Of a DNA stretch of 5,320 nucleotides, positions 1 to 5,320 are shown piece after piece. A program made the position numbers and the translations under genes. The notes beneath the pieces are model-generated. The model was not told the DNA's origin and did no database searches. It saw only the letters and a program-made list of their open reading frames with translations. Origin of the DNA: an uncultured Rhodobacter sp. (GTDB taxonomy: Bacteria; Pseudomonadota; Alphaproteobacteria; Rhodobacterales; Rhodobacteraceae). The stretch lies in contig CALGTJ010000712.1 in assembly GCA_937901435.1 (NCBI GenBank), positions 1 to 5,320 on the forward strand, in the 5' to 3' direction. The first letter of the stretch is position 1. Every line of letters starts with the position of its first letter.

Positions 1-130
1 TACAGTAGCCAAATTTCTCGTGCTCTGTTCCAATGCGCCAGTCCTCTTTTGGCTTGCAGCCATCGGCAAGATATTGGGCCAGTTGTTCGTGCCGCTCAAT
101 GGGGCCGCCGCCAGATTGAGGAATAGACAT
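1..130 (-). CDS. gshA: Glutamate-cysteine ligase, N-terminal fragment (runs off left edge)
   Basis: Only the first 43 codons are in the window; the gene continues past base 1. The ATG is at 130-128 on the minus strand. The fragment contains an [10 protein letters not shown] stretch at about residues 34-43, which I recognise as the N-terminal signature of the plant/alphaproteobacterial-type glutamate-cysteine ligases. These join L-glutamate and L-cysteine using ATP, the first step of glutathione synthesis in the cytoplasm. A GGAG about 9 nt upstream of the ATG (in the transcript) supports the start. It lies 62 bp downstream of the two-helix membrane protein on the same strand and could be co-transcribed with it or have its own promoter in that gap. 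The family call rests on one motif but is distinctive; the catalytic core is outside the window. Confidence 0.85.
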   Translation of the reverse strand, partial: MSIPQSGGGPIERHEQLAQYLADGCKPKEDWRIGTEHEKFGYC

Positions 131-192
131 GGGCGCGTGCTCCGGACCTGTGACAAGTTAGATCGCAGGACTGGTCATTTTTGGCGCAAGTG

Positions 193-705
193 TCAATGCA
201 GACGACGCGGGGGGCTGTGCCAAATCACAACTCGTTGAGAGGGATGGTGACTAAGAATGTTGAGCATGTTTTCCGTTCGGATCCCGTCAAGACTGGCAAA
301 AACATCGAACAGGATATCCGCATTCTGGGCCGTGACCGGAATATGAAGAGGCGGCGTGCCCGGTTGCGTCAACACCCAGCAGACCGGTTTTGAGGTTGGA
401 TCCAGTTCAACCTCTTCCAGCGCATCAATTGACACCGATCCGCCGTCAAGCGGGCCGAAATACGTGACCATACGTTCGGTCACCTGAACCACACCGGGTC
501 CATCTGTGCCCCGACGAAACCGCGCGCGCTGGATACCGGCAAAGGCAAGCACCACGCCAAGCATCACGAAAATTGTCCCAAGCACCGCAAGCAGACCCTG
601 TTGCGTCACGGTCCAATAGGTTCCGAACAGCGCAAATGCCACGCCAATCAGCGTTTCACGCCATCGAACAATGGTATCGCGAATCTCGGGGCGGATGAAA
701 TCCAT
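193..705 (-). CDS. Two-helix membrane protein with cytoplasmic C-terminal domain, function unknown
   Basis: 170 residues, unrecognised by function. After a short charged N-terminus (RPEIRDTIVRWRE) come two hydrophobic segments, about residues 18-33 and 38-58, separated by a four-residue turn. They form a helical hairpin with basic residues on both flanks (RWRE before, RARFRR after), so both termini should be cytoplasmic by the positive-inside rule. Residues about 70-130 look like a beta-rich domain and may resemble bacterial PH-like folds, but that is a guess. The C-terminus ends in a basic RRLH. The ATG at 705 has a good Shine-Dalgarno (AGAGGAC, about 5 nt spacing). It sits 72 bp after rsmE and 62 bp before the glutamate-cysteine ligase on the same strand. 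I recall similar small membrane proteins beside gshA in roseobacters, but no function is known to me. Confidence 0.85.
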   Translation of the reverse strand: MDFIRPEIRDTIVRWRETLIGVAFALFGTYWTVTQQGLLAVLGTIFVMLGVVLAFAGIQRARFRRGTDGPGVVQVTERMVTYFGPLDGGSVSIDALEEVELDPTSKPVCWVLTQPGTPPLHIPVTAQNADILFDVFASLDGIRTENMLNILSHHPSQRVVIWHSPPRRLH

Positions 706-735
706 AGCGGCGTCCTCTGCATCTGCGTCGTTCTT

Positions 736-764
736 AATATAGAGGGTCCTAACGCGAATTTAAC
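736..764 (-). promoter_or_regulatory. Candidate sigma-70-type promoter for the two-helix membrane protein gene
   Basis: On the minus strand, a TATATT hexamer at 741-736 (five of six matches to TATAAT) lies 17 nt downstream of GTTAAA at 764-759 (only three of six matches to TTGACA). The predicted start of transcription would leave a leader of roughly 25 nt that includes the Shine-Dalgarno of the gene starting at 705. The stretch is AT-rich compared with its GC-rich surroundings. The -35 is weak, so this is a candidate only; read-through from rsmE is the alternative. Confidence 0.3.
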
Positions 765-777
765 GGGGACAGAGAAA

Positions 778-1503
778 TTACGACCAATCCCCAAGGCTTG
801 ATTGCCACAGGGTCATCGCGGCAACGACCGCTGTATCGGCACGCAGGATACGAGGGCCAAGGCTAATTCTGGTGACATAGGGCAAGGCAGAGAGGTGCGC
901 GCGTTCTGCCGCGCTGAAGCCGCCCTCGGGGCCGATCAAAATGGCCGATTTCACTTTGTCACTGGCCACTAGCGGCGCACAGGCCCCCACCGCGCCTTCG
1001 TCACAAAAGACCAGTTGGCGGTCATTGGGCCACGCCTTCAACACCGAGGAAAGCTTTTGCAGATCAGTGACTTGCGGCACATAAGTGCCCCCACATTGCT
1101 CGGCGGCTTCGACAGCGTGGGCTTGCAAGCGGTCCTGACGGATTCGTTCAGAATTCGTATGGGCGGTCTGCACCGGCATGATCCGGGCAGCCCCCATTTC
1201 AGCGGCTTTTTCGACAATAAAATCGGTGCGCGCCTTTTTGATCGGCGCAAACAACAGCCACAGGTCGGGCGGCATTTGCAGTGGGCGGGTCTGCTCCTCT
1301 GCCAACAGAACGCCGTCGCGTTTGCCCGCCTTGACCACACTCGCCAAAAACTCGCCATCGTGCCCGTTGAACAAAGCCAGCGTGTCGCCCACCCCAAGCC
1401 GCATCACGCTGAAGAGGTAATGCGCCTGATCGCGCGACAGGACGACCGATTGCCCTGCGGACAGCGGATGATCTACAAAGAGTCGGATGGTACTTGTTGC
1501 CAT
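778..1503 (-). CDS. rsmE: 16S rRNA (uracil(1498)-N(3))-methyltransferase RsmE
   Basis: 241 residues, the usual length for RsmE, a SPOUT-class enzyme that transfers a methyl group from SAM to N3 of U1498 in 16S rRNA of the 30S subunit. The N-terminal PUA-like part contains DQAHYLFSVMRL, matching the RsmE pattern of a histidine followed by an RL-containing helix. The C-terminal trefoil-knot SAM site is clear: LIGPEGGFS around residues 189-197 and LGPRILRADTA at 215-225. I start at the ATG at 1503 because MATSTIRLFVDHPL aligns with typical RsmE N-termini. The same frame stays open for another 870 nt upstream, but that is the antisense of ubiA. The Shine-Dalgarno is poor. It is the first gene of the minus-strand group and diverges from ubiA with 21 bp between start codons. 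Confidence 0.95.
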   Translation of the reverse strand: MATSTIRLFVDHPLSAGQSVVLSRDQAHYLFSVMRLGVGDTLALFNGHDGEFLASVVKAGKRDGVLLAEEQTRPLQMPPDLWLLFAPIKKARTDFIVEKAAEMGAARIMPVQTAHTNSERIRQDRLQAHAVEAAEQCGGTYVPQVTDLQKLSSVLKAWPNDRQLVFCDEGAVGACAPLVASDKVKSAILIGPEGGFSAAERAHLSALPYVTRISLGPRILRADTAVVAAMTLWQSSLGDWS

Positions 1504-1515
1504 AACGCAGACGAT

Positions 1516-1521
1516 AGGTGG
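1516..1521 (+). promoter_or_regulatory. Shine-Dalgarno of ubiA, deciding its start
   Basis: AGGTGG lies 3 nt before the ATG at 1525, within the 21-bp gap between the divergent rsmE and ubiA starts. The spacing is short, but it favours this ATG over in-frame upstream starts that would run inside rsmE. Confidence 0.5.
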
Positions 1522-1524
1522 CAA

Positions 1525-2484
1525 ATGACGGATATTCCAGAGACCACAGGACAGGTTGCGGACGCGGTGCGCGGCAATTGGGTCGATTCCCTCGCGCCAA
1601 AAGCATTGCGGCCCTATTTGCGTCTGTCGCGCGCAGATCGCCCGATTGGCACGTGGTTGCTGTTGCTGCCATGCTGGTGGGGCCTGTTGATGGCCTGTGT
1701 GGCGAATGGCACCTTTGGCTGGCGCGAGGCTTGGATCTTTGTGGGCTGCGCGATTGGCGCGTGGCTGATGAGGGGGGCGGGGTGCACGTGGAACGACATC
1801 ACCGACCGCCATATTGATGGCGCAGTCGAGCGTACGGCGTCGCGCCCGATCCCGTCGGGACAAGTCAGCGTCAAGGGCGCTGTGATGTGGATGTGTGCAC
1901 AGGCTCTGATCGCGTTTTGCACTCTCCTGACGTTCAATGTCACCGCCATCGCGCTTGGGATCGGGTCTTTGGCACTGGTCTGTATCTATCCCTTTGCCAA
2001 GCGGTTCACCTGGTGGCCGCAGGTGTTTCTGGGCCTCGCCTTCAACTGGGGTGCGTTGCTGGCATGGACCGCACAGGATGGCGCGCTTGGCTGGCCTGCG
2101 GGGCTGTTGTATCTGGCTGGGATCAGCTGGACGCTGTTTTATGACACGATCTACGCCCATCAGGACAAAGAGGACGACGCCTTGATCGGGGTCAAATCCA
2201 CGGCGCGCCTCTTTGCCGAAAACACCCCGAAATATCTTGCAGCGTTTATGGTCATCACCGTGGTTCTGATGGCGCTGGCGATCATCCTTGCCTTGGGTCC
2301 AAGCCAAAATCCCTTGGCTTTGGTCATTGCGCTGGCAGGGCCTTGGGCGCTTGGCTGGCATTTGACATGGCAAATGCGGCAGTTGAATATCGACGACACC
2401 GACACCTGCCTGCGACTGTTTCGTGCCAACCGAAACACCGGGCTAATTCCCGTGCTGTTTCTTGCCGGTGCTCTTTTCGTGTGA
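1525..2484 (+). CDS. ubiA: 4-hydroxybenzoate polyprenyltransferase UbiA
   Basis: 319 residues, an integral inner-membrane prenyltransferase that attaches the polyprenyl tail to 4-hydroxybenzoate in ubiquinone synthesis. Both Asp-rich motifs that bind Mg2+ and the prenyl diphosphate are present: NDITDRHID at residues 90-98, followed by RTASRPIPSG, and YDTIYAHQDKEDD at 206-218. About nine hydrophobic segments can be counted, as expected for the UbiA fold. The first is near residues 44-60 and the last is at the very C-terminus. The RPIGTWLLLLPCWW stretch early in the protein is typical of alphaproteobacterial UbiA. The frame is open further upstream, but the ATG at 1525 with AGGTGG just before it fits the family length; an earlier start would overlap rsmE. 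The next gene, on the same strand, begins 68 bp downstream. Confidence 0.96.
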   Translation: MTDIPETTGQVADAVRGNWVDSLAPKALRPYLRLSRADRPIGTWLLLLPCWWGLLMACVANGTFGWREAWIFVGCAIGAWLMRGAGCTWNDITDRHIDGAVERTASRPIPSGQVSVKGAVMWMCAQALIAFCTLLTFNVTAIALGIGSLALVCIYPFAKRFTWWPQVFLGLAFNWGALLAWTAQDGALGWPAGLLYLAGISWTLFYDTIYAHQDKEDDALIGVKSTARLFAENTPKYLAAFMVITVVLMALAIILALGPSQNPLALVIALAGPWALGWHLTWQMRQLNIDDTDTCLRLFRANRNTGLIPVLFLAGALFV

Positions 2485-2552
2485 TTGCAGCCCCGGAATA
2501 TGCAGCCTAAGAAGTAGGCCTGACGCGGTAGAACAGGATTCCACCAACGCCA

Positions 2553-4463
2553 ATGCGCATTTCCAATTTCATCCCTGTGGTGCTTGCCTTCATTGGTGCG
2601 GCCCTTCTCGCATCGATTGCTGCGGCGATCACTGCGGATCGAATCGAAAAAAGCACTCATGCCCAGGTCACCCGGATCTTGCTGGCCGATGGGCAGGACT
2701 GGACGGATGTCAGTGTTGACGGTTTGCAGGTCTTTCTAAGTGGCACAGCCCCGGATGAGGCGACCCGGTTCCGCGCCGTGCGCCTTGCCGCGCAGATCGT
2801 TGACGGTGCGCGGGTGATTGACACGATGGGTGTGCAGGCCAGCGCCGGGATCAAGGCACCGCGCTTTTCCATCGAAATCCTGCGCAATGATTCCGGGATC
2901 TCGCTGATCGGGCTGGTGCCGGACGCAATGGACCGCGAGGCCGTCGCGCGCACAATCACCGGGCTTGCGGATGGGGCGAATGTGACCGATCTGCTGGAAT
3001 CCGCGGACTACCCGGTGCCAAGCGGCTGGGTGCAGGCCATCAGCTTTGCTTTGGATGCGCTTGAACAACTGCCGCGCTCGAAAATCTCTGTTGCGGCCGA
3101 CAGGGTCGAGATCAAGGCAATCTCGAACAGCGAGGCAGAGCGGAAACGGCTGGAAGACCGGCTGATACAGGACGTGCCCAAGGGCGTGGAACTGATTCTG
3201 GATATTTTCGCCCCCCGCCCCGTCATCACGCCCTTTACCCTGCGCTTTACGCTGGATGAAAATGGCGGCCACTTTGATGCCTGCTCTGCGCATACGAACA
3301 ACGGGCGCGCCCTGATCCTTGCCGCCGCCGCCAAGGCTGGCCTACAGGGCGCTGTGACCTGCCGTTTGGGTCTGGGTGTGCCGTCTCCGACATGGCCGGA
3401 CGCAGTCAGTGCAGGGCTGGCCGCATTGGCAGAACTTGGCGGCGGGTCGATTACCTTTTCAGACGCCGATGTGTCTCTAGTGGCGCTGGACAGCATCGAA
3501 CAGGAACACTTTGACCGTGTCGTGGGCGACCTCAAGGCCTCGCTGCCGGAGGTATTTTCGCTGGCAGCGGTAAAGCCTGCCCCACCAGAGGCGAACGGCA
3601 CGCCGGTTGACGCAGGCCCGCCCGAATTCATCGCGACCCTAAGCCCCGAGGGCCTGTTGCAACTGCGGGGCCGTGTGGTGGACGAACGCCAGCGCAGCGC
3701 TGTCGAGGGCTTTGCGCTGGTGCGCTTTGGAGGCTCGCAGGTGCGCACCAGCATGCGCGAGGACGACACCCTGCCCGATGGCTGGGCCGCACGTGTCTTT
3801 GCCGGGATAGAGGCCCTGTCGATGCTGAAGAACGGCAGTTTGGTCGTTAGTCCCGATACCGTGGAAATTCGCGGCAAGACCGGTGATGTGAACGCAAGCT
3901 CTGAAATCGCGCGCATTCTGTCAGACCAACTGGGCGGCACGGAAAGCTTTGCCATCGCCGTTGAATATGTCGAGGCGTTGGATCCCACCTCTGACTTGCC
4001 CACCCCTCAGGTCTGTGTCGACCGGTTGAACGCCGTGCTGGCCGAAAAGAAGGTGACCTTTGCCCCCGGATCTGCCCAGATTGAAAGCGACGGCTTTAAC
4101 ACGATCGATGGCTTGGTGCGCGCCATTGATCGCTGTGACACGGTTGCGATGGAAATCGGCGGGCATACAGACAGCCAGGGCCGCGAGGAAATGAACCAGC
4201 AGCTTTCAAAACAGCGTGCCGATGCGATCCTGGAGGCGCTTCAGTCGCGGCGGGTGCTGACCGGCAACCTGACCACCAAGGGCTATGGCGAAGAGGTGCC
4301 AATCGCCGATAATGGCACCGAGGAAGGCCGTGAGGCCAATCGCCGGATCGAGTTTACCCTTGTGGAACCAGATCAGGAGGGCGAGGAAGGGGATGACGTT
4401 GTGACAGACGACGCGGCGCAAGAGACCCCAGAGAGCGAGACGGCGGTAAAACCGAATGAATAG
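2553..4463 (+). CDS. Membrane-anchored BON-repeat protein with C-terminal OmpA peptidoglycan-binding domain
   Basis: 636 residues. A single hydrophobic segment at about 6-28 is a membrane anchor or uncleaved signal. The next 450 residues are built from BON-like alpha/beta modules: one single module (about 36-93), then three related two-module units at about 105-223, 228-340 and 359-475. Each unit has a Trp at the same place (W159, W281, W411). The C-terminal OmpA-like domain (about 487-604) has VTFAPGSA at 501-508, D540 in GGHTDSQG, R555 in LSKQRAD and a final NRRIEF. D540 and R555 are 15 apart, as are the peptidoglycan-binding D271 and R286 of E. coli OmpA. A Glu/Asp-rich tail (605-636) follows. 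Only four cysteines occur (244, 270, 488, 528), two per region, compatible with periplasmic disulfides. It resembles a known roseobacter type of OmpA-family protein and, in domain mix, mycobacterial OmpATb (BON plus OmpA). An inner membrane-to-cell wall link is inferred. Its only ATG is the first codon; the nearest AGGA is a distant 14 nt upstream. Confidence 0.9.
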   Translation: MRISNFIPVVLAFIGAALLASIAAAITADRIEKSTHAQVTRILLADGQDWTDVSVDGLQVFLSGTAPDEATRFRAVRLAAQIVDGARVIDTMGVQASAGIKAPRFSIEILRNDSGISLIGLVPDAMDREAVARTITGLADGANVTDLLESADYPVPSGWVQAISFALDALEQLPRSKISVAADRVEIKAISNSEAERKRLEDRLIQDVPKGVELILDIFAPRPVITPFTLRFTLDENGGHFDACSAHTNNGRALILAAAAKAGLQGAVTCRLGLGVPSPTWPDAVSAGLAALAELGGGSITFSDADVSLVALDSIEQEHFDRVVGDLKASLPEVFSLAAVKPAPPEANGTPVDAGPPEFIATLSPEGLLQLRGRVVDERQRSAVEGFALVRFGGSQVRTSMREDDTLPDGWAARVFAGIEALSMLKNGSLVVSPDTVEIRGKTGDVNASSEIARILSDQLGGTESFAIAVEYVEALDPTSDLPTPQVCVDRLNAVLAEKKVTFAPGSAQIESDGFNTIDGLVRAIDRCDTVAMEIGGHTDSQGREEMNQQLSKQRADAILEALQSRRVLTGNLTTKGYGEEVPIADNGTEEGREANRRIEFTLVEPDQEGEEGDDVVTDDAAQETPESETAVKPNE

Positions 4464-4782
4464 AACTGAATTTATCGCGATCACAGCGATCATCCTCTTT
4501 GTCGCCTTCGTTCTGGGCTGGTTTGCACATTGGCTGGTCAATCGCTTTGCGCGCGTCTCGCAATCCGAGATGGGCGAGTTGGACAAGATGGCGCAAGCTC
4601 TGCATGAGGCCGAAGAACAACGCGATCAGGCGGTGATCTATTTCCAGCAGCGCGAGGCAGACATGACGAATTCTCTGGCCCAGACAGAGGCAGAACTGCG
4701 CGCCGCGATGGATGGATTGCGCGATGCCCGTCGTGAAGCAGAGGAAATGCGCGGCGAGATCGAACGGCTTAGCCAGCGCTAA
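4456..4782 (+). CDS. Small membrane-anchored coiled-coil protein
   Basis: 108 residues, function unknown. One hydrophobic segment at about 6-28 is followed by NRFARV, which suggests a cytoplasmic side just after the helix. From about residue 38 to the end the protein is almost entirely charged and helix-forming (rich in Glu, Gln, Arg, Ala), with spacing consistent with a coiled coil. Its ATG lies within the last codons of the OmpA-domain gene, so the two reading frames overlap by 8 nt (4456-4463). This suggests translational coupling and shared function; the weak Shine-Dalgarno fits re-initiation. The N-terminus MNRTEF and the TM-plus-coil layout argue for a real gene rather than a shadow of a neighbour. 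A structural or scaffolding partner of the envelope protein is the simplest inference, with no direct evidence. Confidence 0.85.
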   Translation: MNRTEFIAITAIILFVAFVLGWFAHWLVNRFARVSQSEMGELDKMAQALHEAEEQRDQAVIYFQQREADMTNSLAQTEAELRAAMDGLRDARREAEEMRGEIERLSQR

Positions 4783-4885
4783 AAAGACCCAAGGGTGGCG
4801 TTTCAAGCCTTGGCAAGATGCTGCAATTTCGGGCCCTTGAGAGAAAAACAACCTCGGTCATGGCGGCCACACCGTCTCTAGTTTC

Positions 4886-4889
4886 GGAG
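4886..4889 (+). promoter_or_regulatory. Shine-Dalgarno supporting a TTG start
   Basis: GGAG at 4886-4889 lies 8 nt before TTG at 4898, an ideal spacing. The nearby ATG at 4891 is in another frame and only 1 nt from the GGAG, and its frame does not give the methyltransferase. No in-frame ATG or GTG lies between the upstream stop at 4838 and the TTG, so TTG is the best start. Confidence 0.55.
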
Positions 4890-4897
4890 CATGTCTA

Positions 4898-5320
4898 TTG
4901 AACCTGACAGAGATCACTCAACTGCATTCCAAATTTGTCCGCCCCGGTTTTGGCACAACGAAACCGGACGAATTGATGTTCATCCAAAGTGTCATCCAGA
5001 AATATAAACCCAGAAAGATCATCGAAATCGGCACCGCCTCTGGCCTTACAACCGGGTTCATCGCAAGGTTTCTTGATGAAACCGACGGCGCCTCGATCAC
5101 CTCGGTCGATATTTTGCAGCAATTCTTTGGAGATCGCCGTTACAAGGCCGGGTTCTTGGCTGACCAAATCTACACTGGCCAAACCATCAAGGTTGAGATC
5201 AAGAGGGGTATGTCTTCGCTTGATTTAGGGCCATCGGATGGGCCGTGGGATATGGCCTTTATTGATGCTAACCCGGATTATTCATCGAGGCGAGGGTGTG
5301 TGATGGCGGCGGTAGCGTAA
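4898..5320 (+). CDS. Class I SAM-dependent methyltransferase, apparently truncated at its 3' end
   Basis: 140 residues from a TTG start. SAM-binding motif I is clear (IIEIGTASG, E43 to G49), followed by the acidic residue after beta-2 (SVDI, D71) and the beta-4 strand with DMAFIDAN (D123). This matches class I methyltransferases of the type usually about 200-230 residues long, often linked to small-molecule or O-methylation; the substrate cannot be told. After ANPDY (residue 128) the frame gives SSRRGCVMAAVA and stops at the last base of the window. The expected helix and strands 5-7 of the Rossmann fold are absent, so the gene is probably broken. GC is about 49% over 4921-5280, against roughly 60-65% in sampled parts of ubiA and the OmpA gene, which suggests acquisition by transfer. 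A 115-bp gap separates it from the coiled-coil gene, so it is likely a separate transcription unit. Confidence 0.75.
   Translation: MNLTEITQLHSKFVRPGFGTTKPDELMFIQSVIQKYKPRKIIEIGTASGLTTGFIARFLDETDGASITSVDILQQFFGDRRYKAGFLADQIYTGQTIKVEIKRGMSSLDLGPSDGPWDMAFIDANPDYSSRRGCVMAAVA

Noticed and set aside
1015..1524. In-frame upstream extension of ubiA across rsmE
   Set aside because: The extension overlaps rsmE antisense and has no UbiA features; family length and the Shine-Dalgarno point to the ATG at 1525.
1504..2373. Minus-strand open frame extending rsmE upstream by about 290 codons
   Set aside because: It is antisense to ubiA, rich in Pro, Arg and Gln like a shadow frame, and RsmE proteins normally begin where MATSTIRLF begins.
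2503..2522. Small inverted repeat (GCCTA/TAGGC, extendable with a bulge) between ubiA and the OmpA-domain gene
   Set aside because: The stem is only 5-7 bp and no T-run follows, so it is not a convincing terminator.
3008..4003. 331-codon minus-strand open frame inside the OmpA-domain gene
   Set aside because: Ser/Arg/Pro-rich shadow of a GC-rich gene; the plus-strand frame has clear domain structure.
4810..4815. TTGGCA resembling a -35 box before the methyltransferase
   Set aside because: No acceptable -10 hexamer at 16-18 nt spacing.
4789..4839. Inverted repeats CCAAGG/CCTTGG and CAAGGG/CCCTTG after the coiled-coil gene
   Set aside because: Stems of 6 bp with long loops and no T-tract; mutually exclusive pairings could be imagined, but nothing supports a terminator or riboswitch.
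4891..4899. ATGTCTATT shared with the start of the glutamate-cysteine ligase gene
   Set aside because: A nine-base match between a coding start and an unrelated leader is most likely chance.

Overview
The window reads as an ordinary chromosomal segment of a marine alphaproteobacterium, most likely Rhodobacterales (Roseobacter group). This rests on recalled resemblance of RsmE, UbiA, glutamate-cysteine ligase and the BON/OmpA protein to roseobacter proteins, on a GC content near 60%, and on gene order. It cannot be confirmed without a search.

Layout: positions 1-1503 are read on the minus strand. In transcription order they hold rsmE (16S rRNA U1498 methyltransferase), a small two-helix membrane protein of unknown function, and the first 43 codons of a plant-type glutamate-cysteine ligase that runs off the left edge. 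From 1525 onward everything is on the plus strand: ubiA (4-hydroxybenzoate polyprenyltransferase, ubiquinone synthesis), a large envelope protein with BON-like repeats and a C-terminal OmpA peptidoglycan-binding domain, a short membrane-anchored coiled-coil protein whose start overlaps the end of that gene, and finally a lower-GC SAM-dependent methyltransferase starting at TTG that appears cut off in its core fold near 5280.

How they work together: rsmE and ubiA diverge from start codons only 21 bp apart, so at least one promoter must lie inside the opposite coding region. The rsmE, membrane-protein and gshA genes may be partly co-transcribed, though the middle gene has a candidate promoter of its own. 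The OmpA-domain protein and its coiled-coil partner look translationally coupled and probably act together at the cell envelope, linking inner membrane to peptidoglycan. The last 40 bases do not continue the methyltransferase fold and may be the edge of an inserted element, a rearrangement or an assembly break.

I saw no tRNA, rRNA, CRISPR array, complete mobile element or convincing rho-independent terminator. The most interesting points are the three-unit, seven-module BON-like architecture of the envelope protein and the broken methyltransferase at the right edge. I do not see a clearly new multi-gene system.
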